64,000 bases of DNA, from the NCBI GenBank assembly GCA_900319695.1, contig ONPN01000014.1, positions 1 through 64,000 on the forward strand. The letters are read 5' to 3'. Both the position numbers and the translations under genes were made by a program. This DNA comes from an uncultured Eubacteriales bacterium (GTDB lineage Bacteria; Bacillota; Clostridia; Oscillospirales; Oscillospiraceae). The notes beneath the pieces were generated by a model. That model was not told where the DNA came from. It searched no databases and saw only the letters and a list, made by a program, of their open reading frames with translations. The stretch's first letter is position 1; every line of letters starts with the position of its first letter. Positions 39,653 through 48,418 of this stretch are shown here, in pieces.

Positions 39653-40843
39653 ATGAAGCTATCATCCAAAATGCAGCGCTGCGGCCTGTCTCCCATGCGC
39701 AAGTTCAATCCCTACGCGACAAAGGTCAAGGAGCGCGGCATCAAAATCTATCACCTGAACATCGGCCAGCCGGACGTCGAGACGCCCGCGCCCTTCTTCC
39801 AGGCGCTCAAGGACTTTGACGAGAAGGTAGTCGCCTACGCGCCCTCCAGCGGTATTCCCGCCTATCTGGATGCGGTGCGCGGCTACTACAAGCGCATCGG
39901 CGTGGAGCTGACGCGCGACGAGATCCTGCCCACCACCGGCGGCAGCGAGGCTTTGCAGATGACCTTCGCCACCATCCTCGACGACGGGGACGAGGTCGTC
40001 ATGCCCGAGCCTTTCTATCCCAACTACGCGACCTCCGTCACCCTCGCGGGGGCTTCGATCCGGCCTATCCCCACCTTTGTGGAGGAGGACTACTTCTACG
40101 CCGACCGCGCGCGCGTCGAAGCCTGCATCAACGAGCACACTCGCGCCATCTTTGTCACGAACCCCGGCAACCCCACCGGCTCCATCCTGAGCCCCGAGCA
40201 GCTCAAGCTCATGCTGGACATCGCCAAGGAACACGACATCTTCCTGATCTGCGACGAGGTCTACCGCGAATTTGTCTACGCGGGCGAGCCGCTGCTGAGC
40301 GGTCTGCAATTCCCCGGCTATGAGGACAACGTCATCGTCATCGACTCGGTATCGAAGCGCTTCTCCGCCTGCGGTGCGCGCGTCGGCTGCGTGATCTCCA
40401 AGAACAAGGAGTTCATGGCCCAGGTCATGAAGTGGTGCCAGTGCCGTCTGGCCTCCGCCACGGTGGATCAGATCGCCTCCGCCGCGCTCTACGGCATGGA
40501 CCCCGACTACTTTGAGGCCGTGCGCGCCGAGTACAAACTGCGCCGCGACACGATGGTGGCAAAGCTCAAGGAGATTCCCGGCGTTGTGTGCGGCGTGCCC
40601 AAGGGCGCGTTCTATGTCATGTGCGCCCTGCCCGTGGACGACGCCGACAAGTTCCAGATGTGGCTGCTGGAGGAGTTCAACGACAATAACGAGACCGTGC
40701 TCTTCGCCTGCGGGGAGCCGTTCTACGCCACCCCCGGCCGCGGCAAAAACGAGGTGCGCCTGGCATACACCATCAACGCCCCCGACATCGCCCGCGCCAT
40801 CGACATCCTCAAAATCGCGATCGAGAAGTACAACAACCGGTAA
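39653..40843 (+). CDS. Class I/II PLP-dependent aminotransferase (aspartate-type)
   Basis: A 396-residue fold-type I aminotransferase. It has LNIGQPDVETP, the glycine-rich PLP phosphate site TTGGSEALQMTFAT, NPGNPTGSILS, the aspartate in CDEVYREFVY that pairs with the pyridine N, the Schiff-base lysine in DSVSKRFSACGARVG, and the substrate-carboxylate arginine in NEVRLAYTIN. The group includes aspartate, alanine and methionine-related aminotransferases; the amino acid is not certain. It stands alone with a promoter and a terminator. Confidence 0.92.
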   Translation: MKLSSKMQRCGLSPMRKFNPYATKVKERGIKIYHLNIGQPDVETPAPFFQALKDFDEKVVAYAPSSGIPAYLDAVRGYYKRIGVELTRDEILPTTGGSEALQMTFATILDDGDEVVMPEPFYPNYATSVTLAGASIRPIPTFVEEDYFYADRARVEACINEHTRAIFVTNPGNPTGSILSPEQLKLMLDIAKEHDIFLICDEVYREFVYAGEPLLSGLQFPGYEDNVIVIDSVSKRFSACGARVGCVISKNKEFMAQVMKWCQCRLASATVDQIASAALYGMDPDYFEAVRAEYKLRRDTMVAKLKEIPGVVCGVPKGAFYVMCALPVDDADKFQMWLLEEFNDNNETVLFACGEPFYATPGRGKNEVRLAYTINAPDIARAIDILKIAIEKYNNR

Positions 40844-40900
40844 ACCGTTGTAAGGGACATTCACGAATGACCCGCGCGGAACATGGATAAACCATGCGGA

Positions 40901-40946
40901 AATCCCCGGCGAGTACGCGACAAACTGCGTATTCGCCGGGGATTTT
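40901..40946 (+). terminator. Terminator of the aminotransferase gene
   Basis: 18-bp stem AATCCCCGGCGAGTACGC (40901-40918) / GCGTATTCGCCGGGGATT (40927-40944) with one G-U pair and an eight-base loop, followed by TTATG. Confidence 0.7.
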
Positions 40947-40972
40947 ATGCCGTTATTGGGGCTTTTGCCGCC

Positions 40973-40998
40973 GGGCGATTCATGAATCGCCCCTACGG
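40973..40998. repeat. Half-element of the CCGTAGGGG palindrome family
   Basis: Perfect 20-base palindrome GGGCGATTCATGAATCGCCC (40973-40992) directly followed by CTACGG, matching the right half of the elements at 28536 and 38545. It lies between convergent genes. Confidence 0.75.
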
Positions 40999-41044
40999 TT
41001 TCGGGCAGACATTGACAAAAAGTTGTGCCTTGCGCTGTGCTTCT

Positions 41045-42004
41045 TTATTGTTCTTCTTCCCATGTCCGCTCGCTGATGATGTAGCGGGGGCGCTGCTTGG
41101 TCTCCATGTAGATCTTGCCAATGTACTCTGCGATGATGCCGAGACAGATGAGCTGCACGCCGCTGACAAAGCAGATGATGCAGGTCATGCTGGCCCAACC
41201 CGCGACGGCCTTGCCGCAGAGCGCCGTGATCAGCGCCCAGATGCAGAAGATGAAGCTCACGGCGGCGATGATGAGACCGAGGCCGAAGATCATGCGCAGG
41301 GGCTTGACCGAGAGGCTGGTCACTCCGTCCACCGCGAGGGCCAGCATTTTCTTCAGCGGATAGTGGCTCTCACCCGCGATGCGCTCAGCCCTCGAATAGC
41401 TGACGGACGTGGACTTGAAGCCGACCAGCGGGACCATGCCGCGCAGATAGAGGTTGACCTCCTTGAAATTGGCAAACTCCTTGAGGACGCGGGCGCTGAT
41501 GAGGCGGTAGTCGGCGTGATTGAAGACCACCTCCGCGCCCATCATGGCGAGGAATTTATAAAAGCCCTCGGCGGTGAAGCGCTTGAAGAAGGTGTCCGTC
41601 TCGCGGCTGGAGCGCACGCCGTAGACCACCTCGCAGCCGTCGAGATAGGCGTCCACCATCTTGTCCATGGCGTTGATGTCGTCCTGACCGTCGCAGTCGA
41701 TGGAGATGGTGATGTCGCACTTGTCGCGCGCCTCCATGAGCCCGGCCAGCACCGCGTTCTGGTGGCCGCGGTTGCGGCTCTGGCTGATGCCGATGTAGTG
41801 CTCGTCGTCTTTGGCGAGCATACGGATGATTTCCCAAGTGCGGTCACGGCTGCCGTCGTTGACAAAGAGGACGCGGCTGTCCTCGGTGATTTTTCCGGCG
41901 GCGGCGAGATCCAGCAGCTTCTGGCGGAAGAGCGGCGCGGTGATGGGCAGAACCTCCTGCTCGTTATAGCAGGGGATGACGATAAACAGTCTCGGTGTTT
42001 TCAT
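41045..42004 (-). CDS. Family 2 glycosyltransferase, polyprenyl-phosphate glycosyltransferase (GtrB-like)
   Basis: A 319-residue GT-A enzyme with two C-terminal membrane helices. LFIVIPCYNEQEVLPIT, DSRVLFVNDGSRDRTWEII, SRNRGHQNAVLAGLMEA, and the DxD site ISIDCDGQDDINAMDKM; helices at ~228-255 and ~262-290. It loads a sugar from a nucleotide donor onto undecaprenyl phosphate. It overlaps by 4 bases the GT39-like membrane glycosyltransferase upstream, which would use the lipid-linked sugar on the outer face; the pair is Gtr-like. Confidence 0.92.
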   Translation of the reverse strand: MKTPRLFIVIPCYNEQEVLPITAPLFRQKLLDLAAAGKITEDSRVLFVNDGSRDRTWEIIRMLAKDDEHYIGISQSRNRGHQNAVLAGLMEARDKCDITISIDCDGQDDINAMDKMVDAYLDGCEVVYGVRSSRETDTFFKRFTAEGFYKFLAMMGAEVVFNHADYRLISARVLKEFANFKEVNLYLRGMVPLVGFKSTSVSYSRAERIAGESHYPLKKMLALAVDGVTSLSVKPLRMIFGLGLIIAAVSFIFCIWALITALCGKAVAGWASMTCIICFVSGVQLICLGIIAEYIGKIYMETKQRPRYIISERTWEEEQ

Positions 42005-43419
42005 TGGCTTCTCCTTTCCTCCCGGACAAAGCCGTGAGCGGCAAAGATGATCAAAACAGGGATCAGCGAATAGTGATAGCGGTTTGCGACCTCCACCAGC
42101 ATATGGGCCAGCGTGAGGCCGAGGAAAAACAGCGGCAGCAGCAGACCCGCGCCGAGGGAGCGTGAGCGGAACATTTTGTCAAGGCCGACAAAGCCCGCGA
42201 TCAGGACGCCGTAATAAAACACATTGCAGACGGCCATGCCGATTTTCACAAAGCGCTCCGACCTCGTGAAGCGGTAGGTGTAGCCGCCGAGCTCGTCATT
42301 GCCGAGGAAGGAAAAGAGCTTTGTCCCCAGCAGCTTCGGGAGGTCGATCCCGGAGGCGAGGCGCTCCTTGACATGGGGGATCATGCTCTTCTGTGCCTCG
42401 TCCGCGCTCATGCCCTGCTTGAGGTAGGCCGTCAGCAGGTCCATGTCCGCGTCGGTGTAGCGGCCGCCGGTCTCCTCATTGAGGCCGACATAGATGTTAT
42501 ACCAAGGCACGGAGGCGATCTCCTGGCCGAGGCGGTTTTCGACGTGGCTGTCCCAGAGCGCGCCGGCCCCGCGATAGAGGCCCAGCATGGCGGCGAGGGC
42601 GACGAGCCAGAGCGCCCAGCGGCGCAGGTTCCTTGCCTCGTCCCCGCGCAGGAAGACGAGCCAGAGCGCGACGGAGATAAGCAGGATCGCCGCGATGGGG
42701 CGGATCAGGTTGATCGCGGCGAGCAGGAGGCCGAGGGCCGCGATCCCGCAGACAGCGGGCCAGGGAGAGGCGCCGCGCATCCGCTTTTCCAGACGCAGAA
42801 AGAGCAGAAAGAACAGCAGGATCAGAAAGGTATAGATCGGCTCGGAGAAGATGAGGGAGTTCAGCATCAGCTTGCAGGGCGTCACGGCCCAGAGCAGCGC
42901 CGCGAGGAAGGCCGCGCGCTCGGACAGCAGCTCCCGGCCCAGGAGCCAGACGAGATACGCGCTCGCGCTCGTCAGAAGCACGTTCAGCACCGTGACCGCG
43001 AAGACCGACTCCCCGAAGACTCTGATGAGGGCGCTCAGCACCGTCGCCGTGCCGAGGATGTGCGGGTACATGGCGACGTACCAGGCGTCGGGGATCTCCG
43101 TCCCCCGCGCCAGCGCCCGGGCCACGTCCCAGTATTCCTTATAGTCGCTGAACGGCTCAATGCGGATGACGAGCACCCAGATGAGGTTGACGGCAAAGCA
43201 CAGCAGCGCAGCCCACAATCCGGCATGGCGCGGAACGGGCAGGGGCTTATGGCGCAGAAGCGCCGAAAGCCCCGCTGCCCAGGCCGCGCCGAGGGCCAGG
43301 GCGTAGAGGTAGGAACGGCTGCCGACGCCCTCCCTCACGATCAGCGCGAAGCCGAGGCCAAGCGCCGCGAGCAGCACGCCCAGCATGATTCTTTTCAAAA
43401 AGACGGAGGCTTTCTCCAT
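42001..43419 (-). CDS. GT39-like (GT-C) membrane glycosyltransferase
   Basis: A 472-residue protein with about 11-12 membrane helices. First extracytoplasmic loop carries acidic residues (IRIEPFSDYKEYWDVARALARG) as in ArnT/PMT-type GT-C enzymes, followed by AMYPHILGTATVLSALIRVFGESVFAVTVLNVLLTSAS. It should transfer a sugar from a polyprenyl carrier to a wall polymer or protein. The GtrB-like gene is directly downstream. Acceptor unknown. Confidence 0.82.
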   Translation of the reverse strand: MEKASVFLKRIMLGVLLAALGLGFALIVREGVGSRSYLYALALGAAWAAGLSALLRHKPLPVPRHAGLWAALLCFAVNLIWVLVIRIEPFSDYKEYWDVARALARGTEIPDAWYVAMYPHILGTATVLSALIRVFGESVFAVTVLNVLLTSASAYLVWLLGRELLSERAAFLAALLWAVTPCKLMLNSLIFSEPIYTFLILLFFLLFLRLEKRMRGASPWPAVCGIAALGLLLAAINLIRPIAAILLISVALWLVFLRGDEARNLRRWALWLVALAAMLGLYRGAGALWDSHVENRLGQEIASVPWYNIYVGLNEETGGRYTDADMDLLTAYLKQGMSADEAQKSMIPHVKERLASGIDLPKLLGTKLFSFLGNDELGGYTYRFTRSERFVKIGMAVCNVFYYGVLIAGFVGLDKMFRSRSLGAGLLLPLFFLGLTLAHMLVEVANRYHYSLIPVLIIFAAHGFVREERRSQ

Positions 43420-43448
43420 GTTGTTCTCCCGCTTATTTAGTACAGAAT

Positions 43449-43477
43449 ATTATACTCCCTTCGGGGAAAAACATCAA
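43449..43477 (-). promoter_or_regulatory. Promoter of the GT39-GtrB gene pair
   Basis: Minus-strand -35 TTGATG (43472-43477), 17-base spacer, perfect -10 TATAAT (43449-43454), 30 bases before the ATG at 43419. Confidence 0.78.
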
Positions 43478-43571
43478 TCGTTTTGTTGCGGTGCCGGGGC
43501 GCTCGCCCTTTTCTTTTGGGCTTTCCTGTGATACAATGTCACAAAACAAGCATGAAGAAGGAGGCGGCGGC

Positions 43572-44795
43572 ATGAAGCAGACGCGGGAATATCCGCTCTT
43601 TACCGTCACGAAAAAAGGGACGCGCTGGGTTGAGGGGGGCCACCCCTGGATCTATGCGGAGGAGATCATCGCCAAGAGCGCCGAGCCCGAAAACGGCGGC
43701 CTTGCCGACGCGGTGAGCGAGGGCGGCAAATACCTCGGCACGGGGCTGTACAGCCGGGAGAGCAAGATCGGTCTGCGTCTCGTCTCCCGCAACGCAAACG
43801 ACCGCTTCGACGCGGACTTCTGGCGGCGGCGCATCCGCTACGCCTGGGACTACCGCAAGACCGTGATGGACGTGCCCGATCTCTCCTGCTGCCGCGTGAT
43901 CTTCGGCGAGGCCGACGGCTTCCCCGGACTCACGGTGGACAGGTTCTCGGAGCTTCTTGTCACGCAGACCCTCTCTGCCGGGATGGAACGGCTCAAGGAC
44001 GTGATTTTTCCTCTGCTGGTGGAGGTGCTGCGCGAAGACGGTCAGGAGATCAGGGGCGTCTTTGAGCGCAACGACGTCGCCATACGGGCACTCGAAGGAC
44101 TCGAGCAGAACAAGGGCTGGTACCCCCTGCCCGGCGAAACGCCGCCCGCGAGCGCCGTGACCGAAATCTGCGAAAATGGCGTTTACTATGCAGTTGATGT
44201 GGAAAACGGGCAGAAGACCGGCTTTTTCCTCGATCAGAAGTACAACCGGCGCGCGGCGGCAAAGCTCGCAAAGGGCCGCCGGGTGCTGGACTGCTTTACG
44301 CACACGGGCTCCTTTGCGCTCAACGCGGCCCTCGGCGGGGCAGAGCATGTGACGGCGGTAGACGTGTCTGAGAGCGCCGTCGCCATGGCCGAGGCCAACG
44401 CCCGCCGCAACGGCCTGGAGGGGCGCATGGACTTCGTGGCGGCGGACGTGTTCGAGCTGCTGCCCACGCTCAAGAAGGGCGACTATGATTTCATCATCCT
44501 CGATCCCCCGGCCTTCACCAAGTCCCGCAAGACGGTGGGGCAGGCAGAGAAAGGCTATAAGGAAATTAACCTCCGTGCCCTGCGCCTTCTGCCGAGGGGC
44601 GGGTATTTTGCCACCGCGTCATGCAGTCACTTCATGCCGAGCGAATTGTTTGAGAAAATGCTGCGCTCCGCCGCCCTCGACGCCGGAGTGGAGCTGCGCC
44701 AGATCGAAGCCCGACAGCAGGCCCCGGATCACCCCATTTTGTGGAACGTGCCGGAGACGGATTATCTGAAGTTCTATTTATTCCAGGTCGTATAA
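43572..44795 (+). CDS. Class I SAM-dependent rRNA methyltransferase (RlmI-like)
   Basis: A 407-residue 23S rRNA m5C methyltransferase-type protein. N-terminal PUA-like domain (TKKGTRWVEGGHPWIYAEEI), then a Rossmann methyltransferase: KTGFFLDQKYNRRAAAKLAKGRRVLDCFTHTGSFALNAALGGAEHVTAVDVSESAV, catalytic-region DFIILDPPAFTKSR, and the conserved TASCSHFM with the catalytic Cys. This is the COG1092 layout. ATG at 43572 follows GGAGG; a -10 TACAAT (43532-43537) lies upstream, so longer frames are unlikely. Its stop codon TAA is part of the repeat that begins at 44791. Confidence 0.92.
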   Translation: MKQTREYPLFTVTKKGTRWVEGGHPWIYAEEIIAKSAEPENGGLADAVSEGGKYLGTGLYSRESKIGLRLVSRNANDRFDADFWRRRIRYAWDYRKTVMDVPDLSCCRVIFGEADGFPGLTVDRFSELLVTQTLSAGMERLKDVIFPLLVEVLREDGQEIRGVFERNDVAIRALEGLEQNKGWYPLPGETPPASAVTEICENGVYYAVDVENGQKTGFFLDQKYNRRAAAKLAKGRRVLDCFTHTGSFALNAALGGAEHVTAVDVSESAVAMAEANARRNGLEGRMDFVAADVFELLPTLKKGDYDFIILDPPAFTKSRKTVGQAEKGYKEINLRALRLLPRGGYFATASCSHFMPSELFEKMLRSAALDAGVELRQIEARQQAPDHPILWNVPETDYLKFYLFQVV

Positions 44796-45043
44796 AAATT
44801 GGCTTCCCCAATACATGGGGAAGCCAATTTCAGACTGTAGACAAAGTCGGTTTCTGTCATTGCGAACCAGTGACCGATGTCACTGGTGTGGCAATCCGTA
44901 TTCCCCGAAAGCCGCATCAAATCGGACATTCTACCGGGGAACGGATTCCCACGCCAGTGTTGCGACACTGGCTCGGAATGACGGGAGTGGTGTCTACACA
45001 TTGAAACTGGCTTCCCCGTTCCGCGGGGAAGCCAATTTTTATA
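44791..45043. repeat. 253-bp MITE-like element with 19-bp perfect terminal inverted repeats
   Basis: Ends TATAAAAATTGGCTTCCCC (44791-44809) and its exact complement (45025-45043). Each end folds into its own hairpin with the next GGGGAAGCC or GGCTTCCCC copy (44817-44830; 45009-45017). The inner arms are imperfect inverted repeats too (GTAGACA...GTCATTGCGAACCAGTG versus CACTGGCTCGGAATGAC...GTCTAC), so nearly the whole element is one long palindrome with a ~35-base centre. No coding capacity. The left end supplies the rlmI-like stop codon and the two end hairpins with A/T runs can terminate both flanking genes. Confidence 0.85.
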
Positions 45044-45068
45044 CTGTTGGATTGATTCGCAGTGAAGA

Positions 45069-46622
45069 TTATACGAGGTCTTCTTCCTCGATCGGGCCGT
45101 TGGGATCTTCGGTCTCCGCTTCCTTCTCGGCCTTCTTCTCGAGCTTGTTCATAAAGAGCGGGGAGAGAATGCCGACGATGCACAGGACGATCAGCACCCA
45201 GCAGATGACAGAGGAGAACAGGATCTTGGGGCTGCCGTCGGAGATAATGAGGGCGTTTTGCAGGTTCTTCTCACCGATCGGCCCCAGGATCAGGGCCAGC
45301 ACAATGGCCGCCGTATTCAGATCCAGCTTGCGCATCAGATAGCCGATAATGCCGAACACGAACATGACCAGCACGTCCTCGGGCAGCTTGTTGATCGCGT
45401 AGGAGCCGACAACGCACAGAACTGTGACGCAGGGGATAAGGATCGCGTCAGAGAGGCGGGAAATCTGCGCAAAGCCGCGGCTGCCCAGCAGGCCGATGCC
45501 CAGCATGAAGAACTGCACCAGCACGAAGCCCGCGAAGAACGTATAGGTGACAAGGGCGTTTTCCTCGTTGAAGAGCATGCGGCCCGGCTGCAGGCCCTTC
45601 ATGATCAGGCCGCCCATCAGGATGGCCGTGACGGATTCGCCGGGGATGCCGAGGGTCAGGGTCGGGATCAGGGAGCCGCCGGTGACGGCGTTGTTTGCGG
45701 CCTCGGAGCCGGCCACGCCCTCAATGGAGCCCTTGCCGAACTGTTCCTTGTGCTTGGAGAACTGCTTGGAGGTATTGTAGCCCAGGAAGCAGGCGATGGA
45801 TGCGCCCGCGCCGGGCAGGATGCCGATGAGGTTGCCGATGATCCAGGAGCGGATGATGGTCGGACGGATGGTTTTACGCTCCTCGCGCGTCAGGCTCATC
45901 TTGTCGGTGACCTTGCTGGCCTGGGCGCGCTCGGTAATCTTTTTCTCTGCCAGCATGAAGACCTGGGACATGGAGAACAGGCCGATCAGGGCGCAGGTGA
46001 CATTGATGCCGTCATAGAAATAGCTGTTGCCGCCCAGCATAAAGCGGGGCATACCGGAGCCGGGGTCGGAGCCGATCGTGCTCAGCAGCAGGCCCAGCGC
46101 ACCGGACATGAGGCCCTTGAGCAGGGACTTGCCCGCCACGCCCGCGATGATGGTCAGGCCGAAGATGGACAGCCAAAAGTATTCGGCGGACTGGAATTTG
46201 AGCGTCAGCTCGGCGAGCAGGGGCGCGAAGAAGTAAAGGGAGATGCAGCTCAAAAGTCCGCCCCAGAAGGAGGCGTAGCAGGCGGTAAAGAGCGCCTTGC
46301 CCGCCTGGCCGCGCTTGGTCATCTGGTAGCCCTCGATGGCGGTGGCGGCGGAAGCGGGGGTACCGGGAGTATGGATCAGAATGGCGGAGATGGAGCCGCC
46401 GAAGATCGCGCCGCAGTAGATGGCGCCGAGGACGATCAGGGCGGTGTCCTGCTGCATGGTGAAGGTCAGCGGCAGCATCAGCGCCACGCCCATCGCCGCC
46501 GAGAGGCCTGGCATGCAGCCGACGATGATGCCCATGGCGACACCGGCGATCATCATGATGAGATTGATGGGAGACATGGCATGCAAAAAGCCCTGTCCCA
46601 TCACAGACAAAGTACTTAACAT
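45069..46622 (-). CDS. tctA: Tripartite tricarboxylate transporter, large membrane subunit
   Basis: A 517-residue protein with about 12 helices: MIAGVAMGIIVGCMPGLSAAMGVALMLPLTF, AIYCGAIFGGSISAILIHTPGTPASAATAIEGYQMTKRGQAGKAL, GNLIGILPGAGASIACFLGYNTSKQFSK and GIPGESVTAILMGGLIMKGLQPG are signature TctA repeats. It forms the translocator with TctB for a carboxylate delivered by TctC. Last gene of tctCBA; RBS GGGAGG upstream of the ATG. Confidence 0.96.
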   Translation of the reverse strand: MLSTLSVMGQGFLHAMSPINLIMMIAGVAMGIIVGCMPGLSAAMGVALMLPLTFTMQQDTALIVLGAIYCGAIFGGSISAILIHTPGTPASAATAIEGYQMTKRGQAGKALFTACYASFWGGLLSCISLYFFAPLLAELTLKFQSAEYFWLSIFGLTIIAGVAGKSLLKGLMSGALGLLLSTIGSDPGSGMPRFMLGGNSYFYDGINVTCALIGLFSMSQVFMLAEKKITERAQASKVTDKMSLTREERKTIRPTIIRSWIIGNLIGILPGAGASIACFLGYNTSKQFSKHKEQFGKGSIEGVAGSEAANNAVTGGSLIPTLTLGIPGESVTAILMGGLIMKGLQPGRMLFNEENALVTYTFFAGFVLVQFFMLGIGLLGSRGFAQISRLSDAILIPCVTVLCVVGSYAINKLPEDVLVMFVFGIIGYLMRKLDLNTAAIVLALILGPIGEKNLQNALIISDGSPKILFSSVICWVLIVLCIVGILSPLFMNKLEKKAEKEAETEDPNGPIEEEDLV

Positions 46623-46637
46623 CTTGCACGCCCTCCC

Positions 46638-47078
46638 TTAGAACAGAATATTATTCGGAAGCTGGACACGCAGGAAGAGGGTAAACGCGCCATAGATCAG
46701 CAGAAGCAGCGCGACTGTGGCGATAGCGATGTACAGGGGCTTGACCTTGAGGAAGAAGAGCGCCGCCACGAGGAAAACGGCGGTGGAGACATAGAAGCCG
46801 ATATAGATGACCGCGAGGATGTACACAAACGCCAGAACAAGGCATACGAAAAACTGCTTTGCCTGGAAGCCTTTGAAGTCGGATTTGCCGCTCTCGGTCC
46901 CGTAGCGAACCGCGTTCATGATCATCTGGATCAGATACAGCGACGTGAGTCCGAACAGGATCAGCACGATAAATTTCGGATACGTCTGGCTCTCGGTGGG
47001 GAGCTTCATGGTCTCCGCGAAAAACAGGCCGCAGATCACATAGAAGACCGCCACAATGCCGACGTCCGTATATTTCAT
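46638..47078 (-). CDS. tctB: Tripartite tricarboxylate transporter, small membrane subunit
   Basis: A 146-residue protein with four hydrophobic helices (VGIVAVFYVICGLFF; YPKFIVLILFGLTSLYLIQMIM; QFFVCLVLAFVYILAVIYIGFYVSTAVFLVAALFFL; IAIATVALLLLIYGAFTLFLRVQLP), fitting TctB (PF07331). The ending RVQLPNN is characteristic. ATG at 47078 is 14 bases from GGGAGG, whereas an in-frame TTG at 47084 has ideal 8-base spacing, so translation may start there, adding two residues. Confidence 0.88.
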   Translation of the reverse strand: MKYTDVGIVAVFYVICGLFFAETMKLPTESQTYPKFIVLILFGLTSLYLIQMIMNAVRYGTESGKSDFKGFQAKQFFVCLVLAFVYILAVIYIGFYVSTAVFLVAALFFLKVKPLYIAIATVALLLLIYGAFTLFLRVQLPNNILF

Positions 47079-47110
47079 CTTCAAAACGAAATCCCTCCCT
47101 GATTCTGTTT

Positions 47111-47150
47111 CACCTGTTTGGAAAGGCGAAAAGGCCCTTCCAAACAGGTG
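47111..47150. repeat. Inter-cistronic hairpin between tctC and tctB
   Basis: CACCTGTTTGGAAAGGC (47111-47127) pairs with GCCCTTCCAAACAGGTG (47134-47150) with one mismatch. There is no U-run on the minus strand, so it is probably not a full terminator but a stability/processing hairpin that protects the upstream binding-protein message. Confidence 0.6.
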
Positions 47151-47216
47151 CACTGGTTTTTGCCCTCACCGCCGAACGGGTCGGACTATGGATTTTTACG
47201 TGAAGAGACGTCTGAC

Positions 47217-48191
47217 TCAGTCGTACCAGAAGCCGGTGGCCAGCCCCTCGGTAAAGGCCTGCTGCTGCTTGACAAGCTCGGTGGTGGCGGCGGCGTCCTT
47301 GTAATCGGTGGCGAAGCTGGAGGACTCGGCCAGGTAATCGGGATCTTCCATGGCTTTCTTGAAGGCCTCCTCATAGAACTTGACGACTTCCTCGCTCACG
47401 CCCGCAGGAGCGGCGATGCAGCGGGAGGAGCCGAGCCAATCCTTGTAGAAGCCAAGCTCGGAGAGAGTGGGAACGTCGGGCAGTTCAGGCAGGCGCTCGG
47501 TTCCGAAGACAGCCAGGACCTTGACGGAGTCGGCCATGGAGCTGATGTCGGGAACCTTGACCACGCAGAAGTCAGCCTCTTTGCCCAGCAGGGAGGTAAG
47601 CTCCTCATTGGTGTTGCCCTTGGGGACGGCCTTGTACTTGAAGCCGGCGGAATTGGCGAAGGCCTGCGCGCCGATGTGGTTGGAGGCCTGCGCGCCGTTG
47701 GTGGAGGCGATCAGCTCGCCGTCATGGGCCCTGCCGTACTCGACGAGGGCGTTGAGATCGGGGAAGCGGTCATCGTCCGCACGGACAACAACGATCGAGG
47801 TCTCGGTGACATGGTTGCAGATGGGGGCGAAGCTGTCGATGGTGTAGGTGCCGAGCTTCTTGACGATGGAACTGTTGAAGTTGGGCAGGTTGATGAAGCC
47901 GATGGTCATGCCGTCAGGCTTCGAGGAGGACAGCTTGGACCAGCCCTTGGAGCCGGAGCCGCCGTCCTGGTTGTCGATGACGATGGTCTGGCCGACGTAC
48001 TTCTCGGCATACTTGGCGAGGATGCGGGCCGTGATGTCGGTGCCGTTGCCGGCTTTATAGGCGACGATCATGGTGACGGGGCCGTTGGGCTTGAAGGGTC
48101 CGGCAGCCTCTTCCTTCTTTGCGCCGCCTCCGCAGGCGGCGAGAGCGAAGATCATGCACAGGGCAAGCGCGAACGCAAGGATCTTTTTCAT
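47217..48191 (-). CDS. tctC: Tripartite tricarboxylate transporter substrate-binding lipoprotein (Bug family)
   Basis: A 324-residue lipoprotein: signal MKKILAFALALCMIFALAACGGG with lipobox LAAC. The Bug-type fold starts PVTMIVAYKAGNGTDITARILAKY (first substrate loop) and has ALVEYGRAHDGELIASTNGAQASNHIGAQAF and LPDVPTLSEL...GSSRCIAAPAGVSEEVV (second loop). It captures a carboxylate and delivers it to TctBA; the actual ligand is unknown. First gene of tctCBA with its own promoter. Confidence 0.94.
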   Translation of the reverse strand: MKKILAFALALCMIFALAACGGGAKKEEAAGPFKPNGPVTMIVAYKAGNGTDITARILAKYAEKYVGQTIVIDNQDGGSGSKGWSKLSSSKPDGMTIGFINLPNFNSSIVKKLGTYTIDSFAPICNHVTETSIVVVRADDDRFPDLNALVEYGRAHDGELIASTNGAQASNHIGAQAFANSAGFKYKAVPKGNTNEELTSLLGKEADFCVVKVPDISSMADSVKVLAVFGTERLPELPDVPTLSELGFYKDWLGSSRCIAAPAGVSEEVVKFYEEAFKKAMEDPDYLAESSSFATDYKDAAATTELVKQQQAFTEGLATGFWYD

Positions 48192-48282
48192 AGGTTTTCC
48201 CTCCTTAAAATTGTCTGGGGCCCCGGTTCCCGGAAGCCCAGAAATTAAACGGAGCCTCTCTTCGTCTCCGAATTACATGAAC

Positions 48283-48311
48283 AATATACCATGTTTTTGC
48301 ATCCGATTCAA
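48283..48311 (-). promoter_or_regulatory. Promoter of tctCBA
   Basis: Minus-strand -35 TTGAAT (48306-48311), 17-base spacer, -10 TATATT (48283-48288), giving a leader of about 85 bases. No obvious two-component operator is visible. Confidence 0.75.
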
Positions 48312-48369
48312 GCGTCTTTTCTAATTCAGCGTAAAGAATTACAGGTATTTTTTGTATAGTTTGCACAGT

Positions 48370-48416
48370 ACAAACGCCTGCTTTCTGTGGATAAAACACA
48401 GGAAACAGGCGTTTGT
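48370..48416 (-). terminator. Terminator-like hairpin after tcdA
   Basis: ACAAACGCCTG (48370-48380) / CAGGCGTTTGT (48406-48416), extended inward by CTTTCTGTG / CACAGGAAA. It begins 2 bases past the tcdA stop. No clear U-run follows. Confidence 0.5.
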
Positions 48417-48418
48417 CT

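Noticed and set aside
47111..47150. Terminator ending tctC
   Set aside because: The hairpin is strong but lacks a U-run on the minus strand, and tctB/tctA must be transcribed from the same promoter, so I call it an inter-cistronic hairpin.
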